Assembly (NCBI RefSeq): GCF_002752355.1
Contig: NZ_MRAV01000001.1
Location: forward strand, 186,001-250,000
DNA length: 64,000 nucleotides
Direction: 5' to 3'
Source: Leucobacter sp. OLIS6
Lineage (GTDB): Bacteria > Actinomycetota > Actinomycetes > Actinomycetales > Microbacteriaceae
Both the position numbers and the translations under genes were made by a program. The notes under the pieces are model-generated. The model worked only from the letters and a program-made list of their open reading frames with translations, had not been told where the DNA came from and did no database searches. Positions 9,972-20,483 of this stretch are shown here, piece after piece; the stretch's first letter is position 1; every line of letters begins with the position of its first letter.

Positions 9972-11054
9972 TTATCGGCCGGTCTTCGGCGAGAAGTACT
10001 TCGCGACGAGACGGGCGATGAGATTGAGCGCCATCACGATCAGGATGAGCACGAGGGCCGCGGCCCAGGCTCGATCGAGGAAGGCTTCGACCGGGTTGCC
10101 CTGGTTCGCGTACTGCGTGTACACGTACACGGGGAGCGACTGCATGCGGTCGGCGAACAGGTTGTAGTTCATCGAGGCGGTGAAGCCCGCGGTGATCAGC
10201 AGCGGCGCGGTCTCGCCGATGACTCGGGCGATGGCGAGCACGACGCCCGTGGTGATGCCGGCGATCGAGGTGGGGAGCACGACCTTCACGATGGTGAGCC
10301 ACTTCGGCACGCCGAGCGCGTAGGAGGCCTCGCGCAGTTCGTGCGGCACGAGCTTCAGCATCTCCTCGCTCGAGCGGACGACCACGGGGATCATCAGCAC
10401 CGAGAGCGCGACGGCGCCGACGATGCCCATGCGCACGCCGGGGCCGAGGAACAGCGCGAAGAGCGCGTAGGCGAAGAGGCCGGCGACGATCGACGGGATG
10501 CCGGTCATAACGTCGACCAGGAAGGTGATCGTCTTCGCGATGCGGCCGCGGCCGTACTCGACGAGGTAGATCGAGGTCATGAGGCCGAGGGGGACCGAGA
10601 TGATCGTCGCGGCGAGCGTGATCAGCAGCGTGCCGATCATGGCGTGCAGGGCCCCGCCGCCCTCGCCGACGACGTTGCGCATCGACGAGGTGAAGAACGT
10701 CGCATCCATGCGGGCGATGCCGTTCCCGATGACCGTGATCGCGACCGAGACGAGCGGCACCATGGCGAGCAGGAACGCGCCGGTGACGAGGCCGGTGATC
10801 AGGCGATCGGTGGCCTGGCGCCGGCCCTCGACCGCGGCGGTGATGCCCGTCGACGCGACCAGGTAGAGGATCGCGCCGACCAGCACGGCGCCGACGACGC
10901 TGAAGTCGCCTCCCGCGGCCGCGGCGAGCAGCGCGAAGAGGGCGAACGAGATGACGAGGCTGGCCCCGAGGATGATCCAGGGGGTGCTGCGCGGGAGCCG
11001 GTTGCCCGAGAGCGCGGAGCCGGCGGAGACGGGGCGGATGGTGACGGCGGCCAT
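9972..11054 (-). CDS. pstA: Phosphate ABC transporter permease PstA
   Basis: Membrane permease of the phosphate importer. The 360-residue protein has an extra N-terminal pair of hydrophobic segments, then the usual binding-protein-dependent permease domain. The EAA-type loop that contacts PstB reads EASYALGVPKWLTIVKVVLP. The start is the ATG at 11054, whose bases overlap the pstC stop (ATGA). Confidence 0.96.
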   Translation of the reverse strand: MAAVTIRPVSAGSALSGNRLPRSTPWIILGASLVISFALFALLAAAAGGDFSVVGAVLVGAILYLVASTGITAAVEGRRQATDRLITGLVTGAFLLAMVPLVSVAITVIGNGIARMDATFFTSSMRNVVGEGGGALHAMIGTLLITLAATIISVPLGLMTSIYLVEYGRGRIAKTITFLVDVMTGIPSIVAGLFAYALFALFLGPGVRMGIVGAVALSVLMIPVVVRSSEEMLKLVPHELREASYALGVPKWLTIVKVVLPTSIAGITTGVVLAIARVIGETAPLLITAGFTASMNYNLFADRMQSLPVYVYTQYANQGNPVEAFLDRAWAAALVLILIVMALNLIARLVAKYFSPKTGR

Positions 11055-11992
11055 CAGTTGGCTCCAGAGAACTCGGCCCGGCGGCTCACGATCCAGCGGG
11101 CGATCGCGTTGACCAGGAAGGTGACGATGAAGAGGATGAGGCCCGTGGCGATGAGGATGTTGATGTTCTCGCCGTACGCCTCGGGGAACGACAGCGCGAT
11201 GTTCGCGGCGATCGTCGAGGGGTTCTCGGAGGTGAGGAGCTTGAGGCTCACGATGCCGGTGGCCGAGAGCACCATGGCGACGGCCATGGTCTCGCCGAGC
11301 GCGCGGCCGAGGCCGAGCATGGCGGCCGAGACGATGCCGGGGCGGCCGAAGGGCAGCACGGCCATCTTGATCATCTCCCAGCGGGTGGCGCCGAGCGCGA
11401 GCGCGGCCTCCTCGTGGAGCACGGGGGCCTGCAGGAAGATCTCGCGGCAGATGGCGGTCATGATCGGCAGCACCATGACCGCGAGCACGATGGCCGCGGT
11501 GAGGATGGTGCGGCCGGTGCCGCTGACGGTGCCGCCGAAGAGGGGGATCCAGCCGAGGTTGCTGTTGAGCCAGACGAAGACCGGCTGCACCGCGGGGGCG
11601 AGCACGCCGATGCCCCACAGGCCGAAGACGACGCTCGGCACGGCGGCGAGCAGATCGACGACGTATCCGAGCACCTGTGCGAGCTTGCGGGGTGCGTAGT
11701 GCGAGATGAAGAGGGCGATGCCGATGGAGAGCGGCAGCGCGATGACGAGGGCGAGGACGGCCGCCCACACGGTTCCGAAGATGAGCGGGCCGACGTAGGC
11801 CCAGAAGTTCGAGGTGAGGAGCGAGGCCGATTCCTTCGTCGCGACGAACGCGGGGAGGCTCCTCGTGATCAGGAAGATCGCCACCGCGGCCAGGGTGACG
11901 AGGATCATGCTGCCCGCGAAGATCGCGGAGCGGGAGAAGATGCGATCGCCGAGGCTCAAGACCGGCTTGGCTGCCGCGGTGGGTGCGGTCAC
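11054..11992 (-). CDS. pstC: Phosphate ABC transporter permease PstC
   Basis: Partner permease of PstA. It has 312 residues, six hydrophobic helices, and an EAA loop EEAALALGATRWEMIKMAVLP. The end overlaps the pstA start. It begins 78 nt after pstS, past a strong hairpin. Confidence 0.96.
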   Translation of the reverse strand: MTAPTAAAKPVLSLGDRIFSRSAIFAGSMILVTLAAVAIFLITRSLPAFVATKESASLLTSNFWAYVGPLIFGTVWAAVLALVIALPLSIGIALFISHYAPRKLAQVLGYVVDLLAAVPSVVFGLWGIGVLAPAVQPVFVWLNSNLGWIPLFGGTVSGTGRTILTAAIVLAVMVLPIMTAICREIFLQAPVLHEEAALALGATRWEMIKMAVLPFGRPGIVSAAMLGLGRALGETMAVAMVLSATGIVSLKLLTSENPSTIAANIALSFPEAYGENINILIATGLILFIVTFLVNAIARWIVSRRAEFSGAN

Positions 11993-12033
11993 GGGGACGG
12001 GGCTCCTTCGAATACTGGTGAGAACGGCGCGAA

Positions 12034-12062
12034 GGGCGGCCGGGATCGTGTCCCGGCCGCCC
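12034..12062 (-). terminator. Hairpin between pstS and pstC (partial terminator or mRNA stabiliser)
   Basis: 12-bp stem (12034-12045 with 12051-12062), loop of 5, placed 8 nt after the pstS stop and not followed by a T-run. Such hairpins commonly let pstS mRNA accumulate above the permease genes; here that role is inferred. Confidence 0.6.
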
Positions 12063-12070
12063 TCTGCACG

Positions 12071-13174
12071 TTACTTGATCGCGTCGACCGCGGTCTTGAC
12101 CTTGGCGGCGAGCGCCGAGGGGAGCGGGGCGCTGCCGGACGCCTCGGCGGCGGCCTTCTGGCCCTCTTCGCCGGTGACGTATCCGAAGTACGACTTCACG
12201 AGCTCGGCGTTCTTGGCGTCCGCGTACTGCTCGCAGCCGATGAGGTAGCTGATGAGCACGATCGGGTACACGCCCTCCTTGTCGGAGGTGCGGTCGATCT
12301 TGACGGCGAGGTCGTTCGCGGTGCGACCGGTCTCGAGCTCCGAGTGCTCGGCGATGGCCGAAGCCGCCTCGGGGCTGTACTTGACGTACTTGTCGCCCAC
12401 CTTGATCTCGACGGTGCCGAGCTTGCCGGCCTTCGACGCGTCGGCGTAGCCGATGGTGCCGACGCCCTTGGTCACGGCCTGCACGACGCCCGAGGTGCCC
12501 GATGCGCCCTCGCCGCCGAGCTCCTTCGGCCACTCCTCCACCGAACCGGCGGCCCAGTCGGCGCCGCCCGCGGCTGCGAGGTAGTCGGTGAAGTTGCCCG
12601 TGGTGCCCGACTTGTCGGAGCGGTGCACGGCGGTGATGTTGGTGTCGGGGAGCTTCGCGTCGGGGTTCTGCGAGGCGATGGCCTGATCGTTCCACTTGGT
12701 GATCTTGCCCGAGAAGATCTTCGCGACGGTCGGCGCGTCGAGCTTGAGTGAATCGACGCCCTCGACGTTGAAGATGATCGCGATGGGCGAGATGTAGGCG
12801 GGGACCTCGACGATGCCGGTGTCCGGGGCGCAGCCCTTGAACGGGCCGGCCTTGATCTCTTCGGCCTTGAACGCGCGGTCGGAACCTGCGAAGGCGCTGG
12901 CGCCCTGCTGGAAGGTCTCGCGACCGGCACCCGAGCCCGAGGGCTCGTAGTTGATGGTGACCTTGTCGTTGGCCTGCTGGAACGCAGCGATCCAGGCCTG
13001 CTGCGCCGAATCCTGCGAGGACGCGCCGGCGCCGTTGAGCTCACCGGAGAGGTTCGACTTCGAGGCGCTCTCGGAGGGGGTGGTCCCGCCCGACTCGTTG
13101 GCAGCGCAGGAGGTCAGCGCGATCGCGGCGATGCCGCCGATCGCTGCGATCTTGATCGCGGGAGAGATCTTCAC
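12071..13174 (-). CDS. pstS: Phosphate-binding lipoprotein PstS
   Basis: Extracytoplasmic phosphate-binding protein, anchored to the membrane through Cys23 (lipobox LTSC). The 367-residue mature domain has the family phosphate-binding segments, such as SGSGAGRETFQQG and HRSDKSGTTGNFTDYL. The start is the GTG at 13174, followed by a Lys-containing signal peptide. It heads pstSCAB and has a Pho box about 110 bp upstream. Confidence 0.96.
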   Translation of the reverse strand: MKISPAIKIAAIGGIAAIALTSCAANESGGTTPSESASKSNLSGELNGAGASSQDSAQQAWIAAFQQANDKVTINYEPSGSGAGRETFQQGASAFAGSDRAFKAEEIKAGPFKGCAPDTGIVEVPAYISPIAIIFNVEGVDSLKLDAPTVAKIFSGKITKWNDQAIASQNPDAKLPDTNITAVHRSDKSGTTGNFTDYLAAAGGADWAAGSVEEWPKELGGEGASGTSGVVQAVTKGVGTIGYADASKAGKLGTVEIKVGDKYVKYSPEAASAIAEHSELETGRTANDLAVKIDRTSDKEGVYPIVLISYLIGCEQYADAKNAELVKSYFGYVTGEEGQKAAAEASGSAPLPSALAAKVKTAVDAIK

Positions 13175-13243
13175 AGTCAGATCCTGTCCATTTCTTCTGA
13201 TGAACCGGCGCCGGGGCGCCGCGGGCTGGATGCCTCGGTTCCC

Positions 13244-13249
13244 AAGGTA
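13244..13249 (-). promoter_or_regulatory. Probable -10 element of pstS
   Basis: TACCTT on the minus strand, 31 nt downstream of the Pho box, giving a leader of roughly 60 nt. Confidence 0.4.
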
Positions 13250-13280
13250 GGCAGCGCATGTGACGAGCGATCTTCCGTCG

Positions 13281-13298
13281 GGTGAACAGCAGGTGAAC
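13281..13298 (-). promoter_or_regulatory. Pho box upstream of pstS
   Basis: On the pstS strand the sequence reads GTTCACC, TGCT, GTTCACC: two identical 7-bp half-sites with a 4-bp spacer, 11 bp apart. GTTCACC direct repeats are the established Pho-box unit of actinobacterial PhoP/RegX3 regulators. RegX3 is encoded in this window (25.1 kb). Confidence 0.85.
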
Positions 13299-13647
13299 GC
13301 CCGTCGAGAGGCGCGTGATCCCGCGCGGTTTCCGGTGGCGCGGCGACCTGGACAACTTGCGGTGCGTGCGTCCGTGGCGGCTGGGAAACACGGGCGGATC
13401 CTCGCCGGGGAGCGGGGCCGCGGCTAGACTCGTGCCGTGATCATCCGGTTCGGCAGTGCCCTCGGGCGTACGGAGGTCCCCGTCGGCATCGCCGTCGGGG
13501 GCAGGTGAGGACCTCGCCCCCGCCGCCGCGCTCCGCGCGTGCGGCGAACTCGTCGAGCCAGAAAATCACTCGCCCCGCACGTGCGGGCGACGCTGCCGAT
13601 GCGCAGGTCGCCGCGATCGTGCCGGGCACGACCGAAAGCAGTCGATC
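13299..13647. other. Gene-poor stretch upstream of the FBP-domain gene
   Basis: Holds a TAGACT -10 element (13425-13430) followed 6 nt later by a GTG (13437) that opens a frame of only 23 codons ending at 13508. Also a near-palindrome CGCCCCGCACGTGCGGGCG near 13580. No other gene signal seen. Confidence 0.5.
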
Positions 13648-14142
13648 ATGCTTCCCCTGAACGAATCCATCATCCGCTCGTCCTTCGTCAACGCCTCCCG
13701 CAGGGAGGCGAAGGACGCCGTGCTGCCCGACTTCCTCGACGCCGTGGCCTGGGACGCGCTCGACTTCCTCGGGTGGCGCGACCCGAAGTTCGCGAAGCGG
13801 GCCTATGTCGTGCTGCCGTCGCTCGACGGCGACCCGGTCGGGGTCGTGCTGCGCCAGGCCGATGCCGCGCCGCGGTCGCGCGCCATGTGCAGCTGGTGCC
13901 GCGACGTGCGCCTGCCGAACGACGTCGTCTTCTGGAGCGCCCGCCGGGTCGGCGATGCCGGTCGTCGCGGCGCGACGGTGGGCACCCTGATCTGCCGCGA
14001 CTTCGAGTGCTCGCACAACGTGCGCAACGATCCGCCGCCCGCCTACGAGGGCTACGACGTCGCAGCGGCGCGCGCGCAGCGCATCGACGAGCTGCGCCTC
14101 AAGGTCGCGGGTTTCGCCGACATGCTGGTGACCGGGCGCTGA
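13648..14142 (+). CDS. FBP-domain (treble-clef zinc finger) protein
   Basis: 164-residue cytosolic protein. The C-terminal half has the cysteine pattern CSWC ... ICRDFECSHNVR of the FBP_C treble-clef finger found in FusB-type EF-G-binding proteins and related fibronectin-binding-protein homologues. By family, a ribosome/EF-G-associated role is possible; I infer no more than zinc binding. The ATG at 13648 is chosen because homologous sequence begins about there; the ribosome site is weak. Confidence 0.75.
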   Translation: MLPLNESIIRSSFVNASRREAKDAVLPDFLDAVAWDALDFLGWRDPKFAKRAYVVLPSLDGDPVGVVLRQADAAPRSRAMCSWCRDVRLPNDVVFWSARRVGDAGRRGATVGTLICRDFECSHNVRNDPPPAYEGYDVAAARAQRIDELRLKVAGFADMLVTGR

Positions 14143-14167
14143 GTACGGAGTCGCCGAGCCCCCGGAG

Positions 14168-15184
14168 TCAAGCGAGCAGTCGCAGGGCTCCGGGGGCGAC
14201 CGAGATTTCGAAGGGGCCGACGCCGACCGGTTCCCCGTCGGCGTAGGCGACCTCGGATCCGGCCTCGATCCCGACCCGTCCGGTCCGCTCCATGCGCACC
14301 TCCGGCAGGCGGGCGTGCCGTCCGCGGGCCAGCACCCCGAGCACGCTCAGGAGCCGGACCGTGCTGCACGCGTCGACCATGAGGAGGTCGAGCGCGCCGT
14401 CGTCGGGTTCCGCCTGCGGCGTGAGCGGGATCCCTCCGCCGATCGCCCGGATGTTCATCACGGTCGCGAGGAGTCCCGTGAATGCGCGTCGGCGCGCCGG
14501 ATCCGCACCGGTGCCGGCACCGGAACCCGTGCCGGAGCCGACTGCGCCGGCGCCCGGACCGGAGCCGACTGCGTCGGTGTCTCGGGTCCATCGCACGGCG
14601 AAGGCGCGAGGCGCGATGGTGAGTACCTCGACGATGAGCGCGAGGTGGTAGCGGAACGGGCCGAGGGGCAGCCTGATCGCGTTCGCGCGGCGGTTCACCG
14701 CCGCGTCGAACCCGACGGACAGGCCTCCGGCGAACCAGTGCTCGCGCTCCTGTCCGGGCCGCTCGGGGTCGGGCAGGTGCACCACGCCGAGGTCGACCGA
14801 TCGCGGCGCCGATTCCGCGGCGAGGATCCGCTCGACCGCGGCGACGGGGTCGTGCGGGAGCCCGAACTGCCGGGCGAAGTCGTTGCCGCTGCCTGCAGGT
14901 ACGATCCCCAGCGGTAGTCGGCGCGCCTCGGGGACCTGGAGGACGAGGCCGAGGATCCCGTCGCCGCCGACGAGCACGAGGCCGCGCAGTCCGGTCCCGG
15001 TCGCGGCGCGCAACTGCTCCCGGCAGTGGGCGGCGTCCCGCCCCGAGATCGGCACGACCCGCACGCCTCGTTCGGCGAGCGCGCGCGCCGTGCGCACCGC
15101 GGCGCGCTTGCCCCGGCCGAACGCCGAGAACGGGTTCACGACGAGCCCGAAGGGGAGGCCGTCATCGAGGCCGTCGGTGTTCAT
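14168..15184 (-). CDS. Diacylglycerol kinase-family lipid kinase
   Basis: Probably phosphorylates a diacylglycerol-like lipid (DagK/YegS/BmrU family). The N-terminal catalytic domain has the nucleotide loop LVGGDGILG and the substrate motif PAGSGNDFARQ, with a C-terminal beta domain ending in the GEPVGVGPFEI segment. Length 338 residues. Oddity: a Gly/Ala/Ser low-complexity insert (about residues 205-230) encoded by imperfect repeats near 14510-14580. The ATG at 15184 sits 6 nt after TATTCT on the minus strand, so it is probably leaderless. Confidence 0.85.
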   Translation of the reverse strand: MNTDGLDDGLPFGLVVNPFSAFGRGKRAAVRTARALAERGVRVVPISGRDAAHCREQLRAATGTGLRGLVLVGGDGILGLVLQVPEARRLPLGIVPAGSGNDFARQFGLPHDPVAAVERILAAESAPRSVDLGVVHLPDPERPGQEREHWFAGGLSVGFDAAVNRRANAIRLPLGPFRYHLALIVEVLTIAPRAFAVRWTRDTDAVGSGPGAGAVGSGTGSGAGTGADPARRRAFTGLLATVMNIRAIGGGIPLTPQAEPDDGALDLLMVDACSTVRLLSVLGVLARGRHARLPEVRMERTGRVGIEAGSEVAYADGEPVGVGPFEISVAPGALRLLA

Positions 15185-15224
15185 CGCCCCAGAATATTCG
15201 ATGAAACCCCTGTGGTGCGGCCGC

Positions 15225-16186
15225 TCAGTGCCTGACGGGATACACCTCGACGCCGAGGATCCCGGCGCCGGGGTGGGTGCGCGAGAAGTGGAAGACCGAG
15301 AAGCCGCCCGGGGGCAGCGCCGCGGCCTCTTGCAGGTAGTCGCCGGGCAGGCTGCCGGTGGCCAGCGCGAGTTCGCGCGCGACATCGGGCAGCACGGGCC
15401 GGTGGGTGCAGATGATCGTGTTCCTGCCCTTGCGCACGACCTTGCCGACGATGCTGCGCAGCTCGTCGGTGCTGCCGGCGTCCCAAGCCTCCTGGCTGAG
15501 GCCCTCGTGCACGCGGACCGTCTTGCGAAGATGGTGCGCGAGCGGGGCGACCGTGCGCATGCAGCGCTCGGCGTTCGACGAGAGGATCCGCTTGGGGCCG
15601 AACGAGTCGAGCATGGCGATCAGGTTCTCGGCCTGATCCTCGCCGGCGTCGGCGAGCGGCCGGGTGCGGTCCTCGGGGAACATCGCGCTCCGGGGCTCGG
15701 CTTTCGCGTGCCGCAGCAGGATCACCGAGAAGGTCTCGGTGGCGTCGCGATCCGCGAAGCGCTGGAACACGTCGAGGATCTCGCGGTCGGCGGGGTAGCT
15801 CAACCGCTTGCGCGCTTTGCTCAGCGGCACCCACTCGAGTGCTGCGACCTCTTTGTTGGGACGGAAGGTCGACGACTGCACCGCCTGCTCGGTCACCTCC
15901 GCGGCCCAGTACTGCACGGTCTTCTCGCCGTTGCCGGGCATCCGGTAGTGGATCGTGCCCAGGTTCGCGCCGAGACGTACGGTGAGACCCGTCTCCTCGT
16001 GCGTCTCGCGCACCGCGGCCTGCGGCATGCTCTCACCGGGATCCAGCTTGCCCTTGGGGAACGATACGTCGCGCTGCTTGGTGCGGTGGATGAGCAGCAC
16101 CATGAGCTGCTCGCGGCCGTCGGAGCGCACGACACGGCGCCAGCACACCGTGCCCGCAGCGAGGATCGGGCTCGGCGCCGCAGCGC

Positions 16187-16190
<4 letters not shown>
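15225..16190 (-). CDS. mutT1: Nudix hydrolase / histidine phosphatase fusion, MutT1-like
   Basis: Two-domain enzyme of 321 residues. The Nudix box (GKLDPGES ... RETHEETGL) is complete in the N-terminal half. The C-terminal half is a SixA-type histidine phosphatase with LLRHAKAE and a second conserved THRPVLP histidine. Mycobacterial MutT1, also encoded next to ppk, hydrolyses 8-oxo-dGTP and diadenosine polyphosphates; the same activity is inferred. The ATG at 16190 overlaps the ppk stop (ATGA), linking it to polyphosphate metabolism. Confidence 0.88.
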
Positions 16191-18328
<2,138 letters not shown>

Positions 18329-18370
18329 GATCCCCATTCTGTCACTCGGGGTCGGCCCGGCACCCGCCGT

Positions 18371-19312
18371 TCACGAGGAGTTCTCCGCGGTGTCGCCCGG
18401 CGTCGCGCGGCGCAGCCACTGCCGGCTCTCGCGCTCGAGCGCGAAGCCGGCCCGCTCGTACAGGCGGATCGCGCGCTCGTTGGTGCCGTCGACGTAGAGC
18501 GAGACCCGGCCGGGCCGGTGCGCCGACATGCGCGCGAGTGTCGCGTCGAGCAGCGCGCGGCCGAGTCCTCGGCCGCCGTACGCCGGGTCGACGCCGAGCA
18601 CGTACAGCTCGCACTCGACCTCGTCGTCGCCGCGCACGGTCTTGACCCACGCGAAGCCGGCGAGGGGTGCGCCCGGACGCGACGCGTCGGCGGCGAGCAG
18701 CACGTCGTCGGCCGCGAACCAGGGCTCGCGCGCGAGCGTCGCGAAGTCGTCCGCCGTCATCGCGCCCTGCTCGGGGTGATCGGCGAAGGCGCGGGCGTTG
18801 ACACGGACCCGCTCGGCGAGCTGCGTCGCGTTGGCGGGGTCGGCCGCCGGGCTCGCGAACCCCGCGGCGAGGATCGGTGCGGCGGGGTCGGGGGAGCCCT
18901 GGGGAAGACGCTCGGGATCGAGCGTCATCAGGTGGAGCGAGCGGACCGGCGCGAACCCGGCCGCGCCCAGCAGCGCCTCCGCCGCGGGGTTCGTTCCGTG
19001 CACCCAGGCGCGCAGCTCGCCGCTCGCCTCGGGCAGCTCCAGCAGCTCGGCGAGCGCCGCGGTCGCGACGCCGCGCCCGCGCGCGTCGGGGCGCACCACG
19101 AGATCGAGCTCGCCGGCGCCCACGATGCCGACCGCGTCCGGTGACGCCCCGGGATCCGCGCCGAACGCGAGCACGCGCCGGTTCCCCTGCGCGGCTCCGG
19201 CGACGGCCTGGTCCGAGACGGGGGCGGCGCCGTCGGCGCGCTCGGCCGCGTCGAGCAGTGCGCGTACCGCGGTCCAGCCGTCCGCGGATCCGGGATCGAT
19301 CTCGGTGCTCAT
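18371..19312 (-). CDS. mshD: Mycothiol synthase MshD
   Basis: Acetyltransferase for the last step of mycothiol biosynthesis (acetyl-CoA plus Cys-GlcN-Ins). The 313-residue protein has two GNAT domains: a degenerate N-terminal one with RPDARGRGVATAAL and a catalytic C-terminal one with VDPAYGGRGLGRALL and YVDGTNERAIRLYERAGF. Its start overlaps the glnR stop (ATGA); glnR-mshD adjacency is also found in mycobacteria. Confidence 0.92.
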   Translation of the reverse strand: MSTEIDPGSADGWTAVRALLDAAERADGAAPVSDQAVAGAAQGNRRVLAFGADPGASPDAVGIVGAGELDLVVRPDARGRGVATAALAELLELPEASGELRAWVHGTNPAAEALLGAAGFAPVRSLHLMTLDPERLPQGSPDPAAPILAAGFASPAADPANATQLAERVRVNARAFADHPEQGAMTADDFATLAREPWFAADDVLLAADASRPGAPLAGFAWVKTVRGDDEVECELYVLGVDPAYGGRGLGRALLDATLARMSAHRPGRVSLYVDGTNERAIRLYERAGFALERESRQWLRRATPGDTAENSS

Positions 19313-19986
19313 TCGCCGTCCTCCGTGTCCTGCGATTCGCGCGCGAAGCCGTAGCCCACGCCGCGCACCGTGCCGATGAGCGAGTCGTGCTCGCCGAGCT
19401 TCGCGCGCAGTCGGCGCACGTGCACGTCGACCGTGCGCGTGCCGCCGAAGTAGTCGGTGCCCCAGACGTCGCTGAGCAGCTGCTCGCGCGTGAACACGCG
19501 CCCGGGGTGTGCGGCGAGGAAGTGCAGCAGCTCGAACTCCTTGTAGGTGAGGTCGAGCGGCCGGTCGTGCAGGCGCGCGGTGAACGTCTCCTCGTCGATG
19601 CGGAGACCGGTCGCGCCCGTCTCGGCGGTTCCCGCCCCCCGCCGCTGCGCCCGCTCGCAGGCGAGGCGCAGGCGCAGGTCGATCTCGGCCGGGGAAGCGG
19701 TCGGCAGCAGCACGTCGTCGACGCCCCACTCGGTCGTGACCGCGGCGAGCGTGGACTCCGCGATGACGAGCAGCACCGGGGTGGCGGTGCTCGAGGCGAG
19801 GGCCTGGCCGGCGCTGCGCGCGAGCCGCGGATGCTGGGTGCCGTCGATGAGCACGGCGTCGGACCGCGCCGCGAGGCTCGGACTCGGCTCGATCGACAGC
19901 GGTGCTGCGCGCAGCTCGTGGGCCAGCAGCTCCACGCCCGGGAGCGCGTCGGCCGGGTCCTGGTCGGCGAGGCAGAGCAGCTGCAT
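19309..19986 (-). CDS. glnR: GlnR-like OmpR-family transcriptional regulator
   Basis: 225-residue regulator with an atypical receiver domain and a C-terminal winged helix (LTYKEFELLHFLAAHPGRVF, TVDVHVRRLRAKLG). The receiver has lost most of the acidic pocket of normal response regulators, as in actinobacterial GlnR, the nitrogen-assimilation regulator. No kinase gene is adjacent, and position before mshD supports GlnR. The start has a GAGGGGAG site; a TAGGAT hexamer lies near 20030 on the minus strand. Confidence 0.85.
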   Translation of the reverse strand: MQLLCLADQDPADALPGVELLAHELRAAPLSIEPSPSLAARSDAVLIDGTQHPRLARSAGQALASSTATPVLLVIAESTLAAVTTEWGVDDVLLPTASPAEIDLRLRLACERAQRRGAGTAETGATGLRIDEETFTARLHDRPLDLTYKEFELLHFLAAHPGRVFTREQLLSDVWGTDYFGGTRTVDVHVRRLRAKLGEHDSLIGTVRGVGYGFARESQDTEDGE

Positions 19987-20058
19987 CGGTGCGCTCCCCT
20001 CTGCCGCGGCGATCGAGACCCCTCCATCCTAGGCGGAGCGCTGTGCCACAATGGCCGG

Positions 20059-20340
20059 GTGAGCGACACCGACGAAGTGCATTCCTGGCAACTGCCGAGG
20101 CTGATCATCGCCTGGGCCGTCGCCGCCGTGATCGGCGTGCTCGTGACCGTGCTTGAGCACGACGCCGAGCAGCGCTTCGCCTGGCTCGCGCTCGCCATCG
20201 GGGCGAGCACGCTCGTCACCTTCGCCCTGCAGCTCGGCACGGCCCAGCGCGAGGGGTTCATCACGCGCACGGCGTTCAGCGTCGCGGGCTCGGTCGTGGT
20301 CATCGCCGTGATCGACCTCATCGGCCTGCTCGTCGGCTGA
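20059..20340 (+). CDS. Small three-helix membrane protein
   Basis: 93 residues with three hydrophobic segments and no recognised family. The GTG at 20059 is 6 nt after CACAAT (leaderless pattern). Divergent from glnR, followed by another tiny membrane protein. Confidence 0.7.
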   Translation: MSDTDEVHSWQLPRLIIAWAVAAVIGVLVTVLEHDAEQRFAWLALAIGASTLVTFALQLGTAQREGFITRTAFSVAGSVVVIAVIDLIGLLVG

Positions 20341-20370
20341 AGGGCGCCTCCGCGCTGGTAGCATGGGGCC

Positions 20371-20478
20371 ATGCTCGCTCTCGAACTCTTCTTCCTCGGA
20401 CTGCTCGGCCTGGCTTCGCTCTCCATCGCGTGGGTGGCCGGCACCGTCGTCTACAAGCTGTTCAAGGGTCAGCGCTAG
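20371..20478 (+). CDS. 35-residue single-helix membrane protein
   Basis: Starts MLALELFFLGLLGLASL and ends VVYKLFKGQR: one long helix with a basic tail. TAGCAT (20359-20364) ends 6 nt before the ATG, so a leaderless transcript is expected. It lies 5 nt before ygfZ, likely co-expressed. Function unknown. Confidence 0.7.
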   Translation: MLALELFFLGLLGLASLSIAWVAGTVVYKLFKGQR

Positions 20479-20483
20479 GCCGC

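Noticed and set aside
13500..13600. Possible dispersed palindromic repeat upstream of the FBP gene
   Set aside because: Sequence resembles repeats seen in related genomes, but there is no second copy in this window to support it.
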